Of a DNA stretch of 64,000 nt, positions 16,618-25,183 are shown one piece after another (position 1 is the first letter of the stretch; the number at the start of each line of letters is the position of its first letter). This stretch comes from Microbacterium memoriense. GTDB lineage: Bacteria > Actinomycetota > Actinomycetes > Actinomycetales > Microbacteriaceae. The stretch spans positions 39,351 through 103,350 of the forward strand of contig NZ_JAODOR010000006.1 in assembly GCF_025398275.1 (NCBI RefSeq). Reading direction: 5' to 3'. Under the pieces are notes generated by a model. It was not told the origin of the DNA and ran no database searches. It saw only the letters and a list, made by a program, of their open reading frames with translations. Position numbers and translations under genes: made by a program.

Positions 16618-17487
16618 ATGCCGCAAACGATCGCGTTCACCAAAGGCCAGGGCACGGGCAACGATTTCGTCATCGTGCCCGATGCGAACGGCGAACTCGA
16701 TCTGAGCGATGCGCAGGTGTCGGCGCTCTGCGACCGACGCTTCGGGATCGGCGGCGACGGCATTTTGCGTGTCGTCCGCTCGGCAGCCCTCTCGGAGGGT
16801 GCCGCGACGGCGGATGCCGAGTGGTTCATGGACTACCGCAATGCAGACGGCTCGGCCGCGGAGATGTGCGGCAACGGCATCCGCGTCTTCGTCCGGTACC
16901 TCGTGAGCGCCGGTCTGATCGCCCTCAAGGGAGCCGCGCAGGTGCGTATCGGGACTCGCGCCGGGGTGAAGACCGTCACGCGCGCGGATGACGGCTTCGA
17001 GGTCGATCTCGGCGTTTGGCGTCCCGAATCAGACGAGGTCCTCGTGCGCGCGAAGGGGCTACCCGTCGCGCGACCCGCGCAGGGGATCGACGTCGGCAAT
17101 CCGCACGTCGTCGTGGCGCTGTCCAGCATCGCCGAACTCGACGGGCTCGACCTGACCGTCCTTCCGGTGCTGGACCCGGTACAGCCGGCCGGAGCAAACG
17201 TCGAGTTCGTCGTCCCCGCCGATCCGCTCGTGCAGGCCGGTGTCGGTGCGATCCGGATGCGGGTGTTCGAGCGCGGCGTGGGGGAGACGCTGTCGTGCGG
17301 AACGGGTGTCGCTGCCGCGGCACTGGCGGTGCGCTTGTGGGCAGGTTCCGCCGCGCCGGACCGCTGGAGCGTCGACGTGCCCGGCGGACGATTGGGAGTG
17401 CGGGTCGTGCGTCAGGACGACGGCGAGCACGTGCTGCTGTCGGGACCGGCATCCCTTCCGTTCTCAGGAGAGATCACGCTCGCCTGA
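16618..17487 (+). CDS. dapF: Diaminopimelate epimerase
   Basis: 289-residue DapF. It interconverts LL- and meso-diaminopimelate for lysine and cell wall synthesis, without a cofactor, using two cysteines as acid and base. Both are seen: C84 in [12 protein letters not shown] and C227 in [27 protein letters not shown] near the N-terminus and GNPHVVV (160-166) are also standard. The gene converges with the RsmC-like methyltransferase; only 6 bases separate their stop codons, with a short inverted repeat GCCC-TGTCA-GGGC at 17488-17500. Confidence 0.96.
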   Translation: MPQTIAFTKGQGTGNDFVIVPDANGELDLSDAQVSALCDRRFGIGGDGILRVVRSAALSEGAATADAEWFMDYRNADGSAAEMCGNGIRVFVRYLVSAGLIALKGAAQVRIGTRAGVKTVTRADDGFEVDLGVWRPESDEVLVRAKGLPVARPAQGIDVGNPHVVVALSSIAELDGLDLTVLPVLDPVQPAGANVEFVVPADPLVQAGVGAIRMRVFERGVGETLSCGTGVAAAALAVRLWAGSAAPDRWSVDVPGGRLGVRVVRQDDGEHVLLSGPASLPFSGEITLA

Positions 17488-17500
17488 GCCCTGTCAGGGC
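17488..17500. terminator. Short inverted repeat between convergent dapF and the methyltransferase gene
   Basis: GCCCTGTCAGGGC is a 4-6 bp stem directly after the dapF stop codon and overlapping the end of the opposing gene. Without a T tract it is only a weak candidate for a bidirectional terminator. Confidence 0.3.
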
Positions 17501-18135
17501 AAGGGGATGGTACCGGTCACCGGCGTGCCGTGCCGGCGCACCTTCAACACGCGGAAACCGCGGCCGGTCGCCGCGCGGGTCACGCTGTACCCGTGCCCGA
17601 ATGTCGCCGCCAGCCAGCGCTGCAGCGAATCAGAGCCGAGGTTGCGCTGCACGACCAGCCACGCATCGCTGCGCTCATCGAGGCGCGGAATCCAGGTGTC
17701 GAGGAGGCCGTGGAGTTCGTTCTTACCCACCCGGATCGGAGGGTTCGAGCGGATACCGCGGAACACCACGTCGCTCGGGACATCGGCGGGCAGGACAGCA
17801 CGGATGTTCGACAACCCCCACTCTTCCGCGTTGCGGCGGACGAGGTCGAGTGCGCGCTCGTTGACGTCGACGGCCCACACGGTCGCGTGCGGCGACTCGG
17901 TCGCCATGCTCAGGGCGATGGGCCCCCACCCGCAGCCGAGGTCGAGCAGATGACCACCCGGTGGGGCGGGCGGAGTGTTCGCCAACAGCACCGCCGTCCC
18001 TGCGTCGACGTGATCGGGACTGAAGATCCCGCCCGCGGTCGTGACCTCGCCGACGCGACCGGCAAGGGTCACGCGGATGCGGCGGAGATTCTCGGCGCTG
18101 GACGGGGACGCGGTGAAGTAGTGGTCGCTCCCCAT
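17494..18135 (-). CDS. RsmC-like class I methyltransferase
   Basis: 213 residues. The SAM-binding motif is HLLDLGCGWGPIALSMA, followed by VWAVDVNERALDLVRRNAEE, and the catalytic NPPIRVGK matches the NPPFH-type motif of rRNA guanine-N2 methyltransferases (RsmC/RlmG). The opening HYFTASPSSAENLRRIRV, then GGIFSPDHVDAGTAVLL, is typical of the actinobacterial branch. The likely substrate is a guanine in 16S or 23S rRNA, but this single-domain form is not characterised. ATG 18135 has a -10-like TACGCT 6 bases upstream on its own strand, divergent from hflX. Confidence 0.85.
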   Translation of the reverse strand: MGSDHYFTASPSSAENLRRIRVTLAGRVGEVTTAGGIFSPDHVDAGTAVLLANTPPAPPGGHLLDLGCGWGPIALSMATESPHATVWAVDVNERALDLVRRNAEEWGLSNIRAVLPADVPSDVVFRGIRSNPPIRVGKNELHGLLDTWIPRLDERSDAWLVVQRNLGSDSLQRWLAATFGHGYSVTRAATGRGFRVLKVRRHGTPVTGTIPLP

Positions 18136-18141
18136 CCTGCG

Positions 18142-18179
18142 AGCGTACCGGGTCCGGCGACGTGTGCGGGAGGTAGACT
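18142..18179. promoter_or_regulatory. Divergent promoters, methyltransferase gene and hflX
   Basis: On the minus strand TACGCT (18147-18142) ends 6 bases before the methyltransferase ATG. On the plus strand TAGACT (18174-18179) would start the hflX message about 20 bases before its ATG, leaving room for the GAAAGGA ribosome-binding site. Confidence 0.5.
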
Positions 18180-18204
18180 GCAAGGCTGACCGCGAAAGGA
18201 CCGC

Positions 18205-19722
18205 ATGACCGACACGACGCACACCGAGAACGCCGACGAGACCCCGGTAGATCCGGTGGAACGCGTGCTGGCACACGCGGAGTCGCGGTCGGGAGTGCAC
18301 GTGTTCGGCGCAGCTCAAGCCCTGCAGTCGCAGTCCACCGTTTCCTACGGTGACAGCGATGGCGACCAGTGGGATCGCGAAGAGCGTGCAGCGCTCCGCC
18401 GCGTCCCCGGACTCTCCACCGAACTCGAAGACGTCACCGAGGTCGAGTACCGCCAGCTGCGGCTCGAGAACGTCGTCCTCGTCGGTGTCTACCCGCAGGG
18501 CTCGCAGAGCGATGCGGAGAACTCGATTCGTGAGCTCGCCGCGCTCGCCGAGACCGCCGGAGCCGTCGTGCTCGACGGTGTGCTGCAGCGGCGCCCGCAT
18601 CCGGATCCGGCCACGTACATCGGCCGGGGAAAAGCCGCGGAGCTGCGCGATCTCGTCGCGGCCGTCGGTGCCGACACGGTGATCGCCGACACCGAACTCG
18701 CCCCCAGCCAGCGTCGTGCGCTGGAAGACGTCGTCAAGGTCAAGGTCATCGATCGCACGACCGTCATCCTCGACATCTTCAGCCAGCACGCGAAGAGCCG
18801 TGAGGGCAAAGCCCAGGTCGAACTCGCCCAGCTCGAATACCTGCTGCCCCGCTTGCGTGGGTGGGGTGACTCGATGAGCCGTCAGGCCGGTGGCCAGGTC
18901 GGTGCCGGCGGCGCGGGCATGGGGTCGCGCGGTCCGGGTGAGACGAAGATCGAGCTGGATCGTCGTCGCATCCGCACGAAGATGGCGCAGCTCCGTCGTC
19001 AACTGCGCGATTTCGCACCCGCACGTGAAGCCAAGCGCTCCGAGCGCAAGCGCAACACGATCCCCTCGGTCGCGATCGCGGGGTACACGAACGCCGGAAA
19101 GTCCAGTCTGCTGAATCGGCTGACGAGCGCCGGCGTGCTCGTCGAGAATGCCCTGTTCGCGACTCTCGATGCGACCGTGCGCCGGGCCGAGGCAGCCGTC
19201 GGACGTGTCTACACGCTGACCGACACCGTCGGATTCGTGCGCAACCTTCCGCACCAGCTGGTCGAGGCGTTCCGCTCGACGCTGGAAGAAGTCGGTCAGG
19301 CGGACGTGCTCGTGCACGTCGTCGATGCGTCGCATCCCGATCCTGCGGCGCAGCTGGCAACCGTCCGCGACGTCATGGGAGACGTCGGTGCGCGGTCGAC
19401 CCGTGAGATCGTCGTGTTCAACAAAGCGGACCTCGTCGATGACGACGACCGTCTGGTACTGCGCGGTCTCGAACCGGATGCCCTGTTCGTCTCATCGCGC
19501 AGCGGCGAGGGGGTGGACGAGCTCCGTGCCGTCATCGAACAGGCGTTGCCGTTGCCGGCGATCGAAGTGCGTGCGCTCGTGCCGTACGACCGCGGTGACC
19601 TCGTGAACGCCGTCCACGAGAGCGGGCACATCGTCTCGACCTCACACGAGGAAGGCGGCACCGCCGTCCACGCGCACGTCGGAGAGAAACTCGCTGCCGA
19701 ACTCGCGCCCTTCGCGCTCTGA
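18205..19722 (+). CDS. hflX: Ribosome-associated GTPase HflX
   Basis: 505-residue HflX, which binds the 50S subunit and rescues or splits stalled and hibernating ribosomes under stress. The N-terminal HflX domain (ENVVLVGVYPQG, then YIGRGKAAELRDLV) leads to the glycine-rich GPGETKIELDRRRIR. The GTPase domain has G1 GYTNAGKS, G3 DTVGFVRNLP, G4 NKADL and G5 SSRSGEG. Length is on the long side because of an acidic N-terminal extension of about 80 residues, common in actinobacteria. The gene ends in a strong hairpin shared with the convergent peptidase gene. Confidence 0.95.
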   Translation: MTDTTHTENADETPVDPVERVLAHAESRSGVHVFGAAQALQSQSTVSYGDSDGDQWDREERAALRRVPGLSTELEDVTEVEYRQLRLENVVLVGVYPQGSQSDAENSIRELAALAETAGAVVLDGVLQRRPHPDPATYIGRGKAAELRDLVAAVGADTVIADTELAPSQRRALEDVVKVKVIDRTTVILDIFSQHAKSREGKAQVELAQLEYLLPRLRGWGDSMSRQAGGQVGAGGAGMGSRGPGETKIELDRRRIRTKMAQLRRQLRDFAPAREAKRSERKRNTIPSVAIAGYTNAGKSSLLNRLTSAGVLVENALFATLDATVRRAEAAVGRVYTLTDTVGFVRNLPHQLVEAFRSTLEEVGQADVLVHVVDASHPDPAAQLATVRDVMGDVGARSTREIVVFNKADLVDDDDRLVLRGLEPDALFVSSRSGEGVDELRAVIEQALPLPAIEVRALVPYDRGDLVNAVHESGHIVSTSHEEGGTAVHAHVGEKLAAELAPFAL

Positions 19723-19728
19723 GGCGTG

Positions 19729-19751
19729 CCCGGGCGCGCTCAGCGCCCGGG
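19729..19751. terminator. Bidirectional hairpin terminator of hflX and the S9 peptidase gene
   Basis: CCCGGGCGC (19729-19737) pairs perfectly with GCGCCCGGG (19743-19751) around a 5-base loop. It starts 7 bases after the hflX stop. The stop codon of the opposing peptidase gene lies in the loop, so the right arm is coding for that gene. There is no T tract, as usual for high-GC actinobacteria. Confidence 0.7.
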
Positions 19752-21653
19752 GGTGAGCTCGATGGCCGGGACACCCGGGGTCTCGAAACCGAAGACTCGG
19801 CCGAGGAAAGCCACCTCGCTTTCGAGAGCATGCACGATCGTGTCTGCCCGCCGGAATCCGTGGCCTTCGCCCTCGTAGAGCACGTACGCGTGCGGCACCC
19901 CGTGCGCTGTGAGGGCCCCGCGGATGGCTTCGGCCTGCGCCGGAGGGACGACGGCATCCTCCGCGCCCTGCAGGAGCAGCAGCGGCACGCGGAAGCGTTC
20001 CGGTCGGCTGAGCGGGGAACGGGCAACGTACAGCGCTTCGGCTTCGGGGAGCGGCCCGATGAGGCCATCGAGGTAGCGCGCTTCGAAATCGTGCGTGTCG
20101 GCAGCCAACGCGCGGGCATCGCCCACGCCATAGCGCGAAATCCCGGCGCTGAAGACATCTGTGCCGACGAGCGCAGCGAGCACCGTCCAGCCGCCTGCGG
20201 ACCCACCCTCGATCGCGATCCGGGCCGGGTCTGCGCGACCTTCCGCGGCCAGACCGGTCGCGGCGGCCGCCACATCGTCGACGTCGACGACGCCCCACTG
20301 TCCGCGCAGTCGTTCGCGGTAGGCGCGCCCGTAGCCGGTGGAGCCGCCGTAGTTCACGTCGAGCACGCCGATACCTCGGCTCGTCAAGTACGCGGTCTTC
20401 CCGTCGGCGACTCCCGCCACATGCGCCGTCGGTCCGCCGTGCACGAGCACCACGTAGGGAGCTCGCTCGCCCTCCGGCCCGCGCACCTCGGGGTGCGTCG
20501 GCGGGTAGTCGAACGCGTGCACCGGCCCGTGCACACCCTCGAAGCTCACGGCGCGACTGGAAGGGAGGAACGGCAGGATGCCGGCGTCGACGGACTCCCC
20601 GACGACCTGGTGGGCGGTGCCGTCGGCCTCGACGAGCCACAGCCCTGTCGTTCCCGGCGCGGATCCGGAGACGAGGACCCGGTCGCCGTCGGACGCTTCG
20701 ACGTTGAGTCGGGATCGCGCCGGAAGCGATATCGGAGTCACCTCGCCCTGCGCAGAAATGCGGACGAGCGTGTCGTCGCCGTCGGTTCGGACGGCGACCG
20801 CCGCGCCGTCCGCGAGCGCGGCGTGCCATCGCGCACCGAGCACCCAGAGCGGGCCGCCGGTGTCCGCGTCGGCGGGAGCGATGGCGGTGCGGGGGAGATC
20901 GGCATCGAGCCGCACTTCCCAGATATTCCACCGTCCGGTCGGATCGTCGAGATAGCGCACGACGTCGTCGCTGACCCATTCGGGCTGCAGCGCCGCGCTC
21001 TCACCGGACGTGATCGTCGACCAGCCCGCGACAACGCCGTTCTCGATGCGTCCGATCCGCACCTCGGTGCGGTCCCAGGCCATGTGGGGGTGATCCCAGG
21101 CGATCCACGCGAGTCGGTCGCCTCCCGGCGACAGGGCCGGATGTGCGACGAACGCGCTCCCAGCCACGAGCTCGGTGACCTTCGGCGCCGCGCCGGTGCC
21201 GATCACGACGATCGCGCGGGCCGGCACGGCGGCCTCGCCGTGACTCTCCTGCACCGCCAACAGCACGCCGCCCTGCCAGCGGAGGCCCCCATAGCGGACG
21301 TCGAGCGCGGGGGGTGTGAGCGCCTGGGGTGACATCCCCGGGCGCAGCATCCACACGCGCTGGTCGGACTTCTCGACGAAGAACAGGACGCCGTCCTCGG
21401 TCGCTGCCCACGACCCGCCGCCGTACTCATGCACGCGCGAACGCGCACTCCACGGGTTCGGCAGCATCTCGTCGACGCTGCCGTCGCTACGCCGCCGTCG
21501 CACTGTCGTGCGGCCGCCCTCCGCGGGCACAGATTCGCCCCACCAGACCTCGTCGGCGACGAGTGCCCCGCCCTCCAGGCGAGGAGCGGCGCTCGAGGCC
21601 CAGGCGGCGGTGAGGGGAGAGGGCCAGGAGCCGAAAGGCAGGACGGTGACCAT
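19740..21653 (-). CDS. S9-family prolyl oligopeptidase-like peptidase
   Basis: 637-residue serine peptidase. The first about 380 residues form a beta-propeller of short repeats (for example FVAHPALSPGGDRLAWIAWD), and the C-terminal 250 are an alpha/beta hydrolase of family S9 (dipeptidyl/acylaminoacyl peptidase type). The nucleophile is in IEGGSAGGWTVLAAL, the aspartate in LLLQGAEDAVVPP and the histidine in YEGEGHGFRRADT. VLVHGGPTAH is the oxyanion-region motif. No signal peptide is seen, so it is probably cytoplasmic and acts on short peptides. ATG 21653 has TAGCGT ending 6 bases upstream on its strand. Confidence 0.92.
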   Translation of the reverse strand: MVTVLPFGSWPSPLTAAWASSAAPRLEGGALVADEVWWGESVPAEGGRTTVRRRRSDGSVDEMLPNPWSARSRVHEYGGGSWAATEDGVLFFVEKSDQRVWMLRPGMSPQALTPPALDVRYGGLRWQGGVLLAVQESHGEAAVPARAIVVIGTGAAPKVTELVAGSAFVAHPALSPGGDRLAWIAWDHPHMAWDRTEVRIGRIENGVVAGWSTITSGESAALQPEWVSDDVVRYLDDPTGRWNIWEVRLDADLPRTAIAPADADTGGPLWVLGARWHAALADGAAVAVRTDGDDTLVRISAQGEVTPISLPARSRLNVEASDGDRVLVSGSAPGTTGLWLVEADGTAHQVVGESVDAGILPFLPSSRAVSFEGVHGPVHAFDYPPTHPEVRGPEGERAPYVVLVHGGPTAHVAGVADGKTAYLTSRGIGVLDVNYGGSTGYGRAYRERLRGQWGVVDVDDVAAAATGLAAEGRADPARIAIEGGSAGGWTVLAALVGTDVFSAGISRYGVGDARALAADTHDFEARYLDGLIGPLPEAEALYVARSPLSRPERFRVPLLLLQGAEDAVVPPAQAEAIRGALTAHGVPHAYVLYEGEGHGFRRADTIVHALESEVAFLGRVFGFETPGVPAIELTPGR

Positions 21654-21659
21654 ACCTCC

Positions 21660-21741
21660 ACGCTACGCTCCGGCGGCGACGACGTCACACCGCGTCACAC
21701 CGCGTCACACAGGCACGGTGGTGCTGTGGCGGTCGTAGAGT
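21660..21741. promoter_or_regulatory. Divergent control region, S9 peptidase / metF-metE, with three 10-bp repeats
   Basis: The minus-strand -10 TAGCGT is at 21665-21660. CGTCACAC occurs three times at 21683-21690, 21693-21700 and 21703-21710, exactly one helical turn apart. A plus-strand -10 TAGAGT at 21736-21741 lies downstream, so the repeats sit just before its -35 region. A regulator could bind one DNA face here. No riboswitch is recognised in the roughly 160-base metF leader. Confidence 0.5.
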
Positions 21742-21908
21742 GATTCCATCGACGCCCGAAGCTCCGAAAGGGGACTCGAGCAGCCCGTCGGCCTTGCGCC
21801 CGGGCAGGAGCGACAGCCGAGCCCGGCACCCGCCCGCGATGACACCGCCTCCGTGCGCGTGTCCGCGGCCGCCGGCCCACCTGATCCCCCCTGACCCGAA
21901 AGCGCACC

Positions 21909-22868
21909 ATGCCTATCGAGACACCCGCACCCGCGGTGCCCTTCTCGTTCGAGATCTACCCACCGCGTCATCCCGAGGGGATGCCGGCGCTGCGGGAGAC
22001 GATCGGGCACCTGGCCGCCGCGGGTCCACAGTTCATCTCGGTCACGTTCGGTGCGGGCGGCTCGACCACGGACCGATCCCTCGAGGTGCTCACGCACATT
22101 CTGCGCACGACGAGTGTCCCGCCGCTCGCGCACCTCACGTGCGTCGGATCCACGTATGCCGATGCGACGCACGTGATCCGCACGTTCCTCGACGCCGGCA
22201 TCACCCGGTTCCTCGCACTCCGCGGCGACCCGCCGGTGGGCGCGATCGAGGGCGAACCGTTCCTCGGCGACCTGGAGAGCGCCGCCCAGCTCGTCCAACT
22301 GATCGACCGGGTGCAGGCCGAACGCGCGGCATATGCCGAACGCGACATCCCCGGAGTGCCGGGGGCGGCGAGCGTGGTCGCTCCGACCAAAGTCGAGATC
22401 TCGGTCGCGGCGTTCCCGAACGGTCACCCCCGATCCCGTCACCGCTTCGAGGACATCGACGCACTGCTGGCCAAACAGGCCGCCGGGGCCCGGTCTGCGA
22501 TCACCCAACTCTTCTTCCGTGCGGAGGAGTACCTCGACTTCGTCGGCCGTGCGCGCGCGGAAGGCGTCACAATCCCGATCCTCCCGGGCATCATGCCGCT
22601 GACATCGCCGTCGCGACTGCGCCGTGTGCTGGAGCTGACGGGAGACCCGCGGCCGACGGAATTCGCCGACGCGCTCGAGCGCGCATCGGATGCCGCGACC
22701 GCCCGCAGGATCGGCATCGCCCACGCCTCGTCGCTCGCGCGAGACGTCGTCTCCGGCGGCGCCCCCGGCATCCATCTGTACGCCTTCAACAATCACGAAA
22801 CGGTGTTGGCGGTCCTCCGCGACGCCGACCTTGCCCCGCACCTCACGACTCAGGAGATCTCCGCATGA
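21909..22868 (+). CDS. metF: Methylenetetrahydrofolate reductase
   Basis: 319-residue FAD-dependent MTHFR. It reduces 5,10-methylene-THF to 5-methyl-THF, the methyl donor used by MetE. FSFEIYPPRHPEGMPAL near the N-terminus, FISVTFGAGGST (about 39-50), LAHLTCVG (about 73-80) and FLALRGDPP (about 101-109) are family hallmarks, and the RFEDIDALLAKQAAGARSAI stretch supports the assignment. The gene overlaps metE by 4 bases (ATGA), making a coupled pair that turns folate one-carbon units into methionine. Transcription probably starts near 21748, leaving an unusually long leader for this window. Confidence 0.95.
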   Translation: MPIETPAPAVPFSFEIYPPRHPEGMPALRETIGHLAAAGPQFISVTFGAGGSTTDRSLEVLTHILRTTSVPPLAHLTCVGSTYADATHVIRTFLDAGITRFLALRGDPPVGAIEGEPFLGDLESAAQLVQLIDRVQAERAAYAERDIPGVPGAASVVAPTKVEISVAAFPNGHPRSRHRFEDIDALLAKQAAGARSAITQLFFRAEEYLDFVGRARAEGVTIPILPGIMPLTSPSRLRRVLELTGDPRPTEFADALERASDAATARRIGIAHASSLARDVVSGGAPGIHLYAFNNHETVLAVLRDADLAPHLTTQEISA

Positions 22869-25183
22869 CCGCTGCATTCCCCTCTGGCACGATCCTCGGC
22901 TACCCCCGCATCGGGCGCCGCCGCGAACTCAAGCGCGCCGTCGAGCAGTTCTGGGCCGGCACGATCGATGAAGCTGCGCTCGAGGCGACCACGTCGGACC
23001 TGCGTCGCGCGACGCGGGAGCGCCTGGCCGCACTGGGCTTGGGACGGACGGATTCGTCCATTCCCGAATCGTTCTCGTACTACGACCAGGTCCTCGATGC
23101 GGCGCTGGCCGTCGGTGCGCTGCCGGCACGCTTCGCGACGCTCCGCGCCGAAGACGGGTCGATTCCGCTCGAGGCATATTTCACGGCCGCGCGAGGCGCG
23201 GGTGAGGCGGGACCGCTGGAGATGACCAAGTGGTTCGACACGAACTACCACTATCTGGTCCCCGAGATCGGTCCCGAGACGGAGTTCGCGCTGTCGAGCG
23301 ATCGTCTGATCCGACAGGTGGCGGAAGCGAAGGCCGATGGCTTCACGGTGCGCCCCGTGGTCGTCGGACCGGTGACGTTGCTCGCACTGGCCAAGCCGAC
23401 GGAGGATGCGCCCGCGGGCTTCCGCCCGCTGGACCGGCTCGAGGACCTCCTCCCCGTGTACCGCGAGCTCGTCGCGGCTCTCCGCGCGGCTGGCGCGGAG
23501 TGGGTGCAGTTGGACGAGCACGCACTGGTGAGCGAGAGCCTCGACGTCGATGCGGCGACCCTTGCCGCAGCCGCTGAACGCGCGTACGCCGAGTTGGGCG
23601 CGGCGGAAGACCGGCCGGCGATCCTCGTTGCCGCCGGGTACGGGCCGCTCTCCGCTGAGGGCTGGCGCGTGTTGGCGGCAGCTCCCGTCGAGGCTCTTGC
23701 GATCGACCTCCACCGCGGTGCCGTCCCCGCTCGTGTCCGAGGGCTGGAGACGAAGACGGTCGTCGGCGGCGTGATCGACGGCCGCAACATCTGGCGCGGC
23801 GACCTGGCCGGCGCCGCGGACCGGCTCGAGGACCTGCAGGCGATCGGTGCGGCCACCATTGCCGTCGGTACGTCGACCTCGCTGCAGCACGTCCCCCACG
23901 ACGCGACCGAGGAGAGCGCTCTGGACCCACGATTGGTGTCGTGGCTGGCGTTCGCCGATCAGAAAGTCGAACAGGTCGTGACCCTCGCTCGGGGACGCGC
24001 GGAGGGTCGTGCGGCGATCGCCGATGAACTTGCCGCCGCGACCGCCGCGTGGGCGGACCGTGCCGGTGCGCCGGGTGTGCGGGACGGGGGTGTGCGTTCA
24101 CGCGCCGCTCGGCTCACCGCCGAGGACGCCGACCGCGGCGATCTTGCGGTGCGCGAACAGGCACAGGAGACGCTCGGCCTCCCCGTCCTGCCGACGACGA
24201 CGATCGGATCGTTCCCGCAGACCGGCGAGATCCGTCGGGCTCGGGCACAGCATGGCCGCGGCGAACTGTCGACCTCGGCGTACGAGGGATTCCTGCGTGA
24301 GGAGATCTCGCGCGTCGTGACGCTGCAGGAGGACCTCGGCCTCGACGTGCTCGTGCACGGTGAAGCTGAGCGCAACGACATGGTGCAGTACTTCGCGGAG
24401 AACCTCGATGGGTTCGCCGTCACACAGCACGGGTGGGTGCAGTCCTACGGTTCGCGTGCGACGCGTCCTTCGATCCTCTGGGGTGATGTGTCCCGCCCCG
24501 CGCCCATCACGGTCGAGTGGGCTCGGTTCGCCCAGTCGCTTTCCGACAAGCACGTGAAGGGCATGCTGACGGGCCCCGTCACCATCCTCGCGTGGTCCTT
24601 CGTCCGCGACGATCAGCCTCTGGCCGAGACGGCGGATCAGGTCGCGCTGGCACTCCGCGATGAGATCGCCGACCTGGAGGCGGCCGGCATCCGGATCATC
24701 CAGGTCGATGAACCGGCGCTCCGGGAACTCCTGCCGTTGCGCATCGCCGACCAACCCGAGTATCTCGCGTGGTCGGTGCGATCATTCCGTATCGCCACGG
24801 CGGGTGCGGCAGCGGCGACTCAGGTGCACACGCACCTCTGCTATTCGGAATTCGGTGTGGTGATCGAGGCGATCGCCGCGTTGGATGCGGATGTCACATC
24901 GATCGAGGCCGCGCGCAGTCGCGGTGAAGTGATCTCTGACGTGGCGGCCTCCGGGTTCGCCGCGGGCATCGGGCCGGGTGTCTACGACATCCACTCGCCC
25001 CGGGTGCCTGCGGTCGCGGAGATCGAAGCCCTCCTGCGTCGTGCCGCTGATGAGCTCCCGCTCCGACAGATCTGGGTCAACCCGGATTGCGGGCTGAAGA
25101 CCCGGGGCTACGACGAGACGGTGACCTCCCTCCGCAATCTCGTGGAGGCCAGCCGCAACGTGCGCGAGTCCGTCAGCGCGTAA
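22865..25183 (+). CDS. metE: Cobalamin-independent methionine synthase
   Basis: 772-residue MetE. It transfers the methyl group of 5-methyl-THF (triglutamate form) to homocysteine without B12. N-terminal half: GTILGYPRIGRRRELKRAVE and MTKWFDTNYHYLVPE. C-terminal half: TTTIGSFPQTGEIRRAR, HGEAERNDMVQYFAE, GPVTILAWSFVRDD, and the zinc ligands in QVHTHLCYSEF and VNPDCGLKTR. Length matches the family. The last 11 bases overlap the 3' end of a convergent membrane-protein gene. A 12-bp hairpin at 25195-25228 just after the stop probably ends the operon. Confidence 0.97.
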   Translation: MTAAFPSGTILGYPRIGRRRELKRAVEQFWAGTIDEAALEATTSDLRRATRERLAALGLGRTDSSIPESFSYYDQVLDAALAVGALPARFATLRAEDGSIPLEAYFTAARGAGEAGPLEMTKWFDTNYHYLVPEIGPETEFALSSDRLIRQVAEAKADGFTVRPVVVGPVTLLALAKPTEDAPAGFRPLDRLEDLLPVYRELVAALRAAGAEWVQLDEHALVSESLDVDAATLAAAAERAYAELGAAEDRPAILVAAGYGPLSAEGWRVLAAAPVEALAIDLHRGAVPARVRGLETKTVVGGVIDGRNIWRGDLAGAADRLEDLQAIGAATIAVGTSTSLQHVPHDATEESALDPRLVSWLAFADQKVEQVVTLARGRAEGRAAIADELAAATAAWADRAGAPGVRDGGVRSRAARLTAEDADRGDLAVREQAQETLGLPVLPTTTIGSFPQTGEIRRARAQHGRGELSTSAYEGFLREEISRVVTLQEDLGLDVLVHGEAERNDMVQYFAENLDGFAVTQHGWVQSYGSRATRPSILWGDVSRPAPITVEWARFAQSLSDKHVKGMLTGPVTILAWSFVRDDQPLAETADQVALALRDEIADLEAAGIRIIQVDEPALRELLPLRIADQPEYLAWSVRSFRIATAGAAAATQVHTHLCYSEFGVVIEAIAALDADVTSIEAARSRGEVISDVAASGFAAGIGPGVYDIHSPRVPAVAEIEALLRRAADELPLRQIWVNPDCGLKTRGYDETVTSLRNLVEASRNVRESVSA

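Noticed and set aside
21742..21908. Possible SAM or cobalamin riboswitch in the long metF leader
   Set aside because: I looked for the conserved cores of the SAM-I/IV and B12 riboswitches and did not find them.
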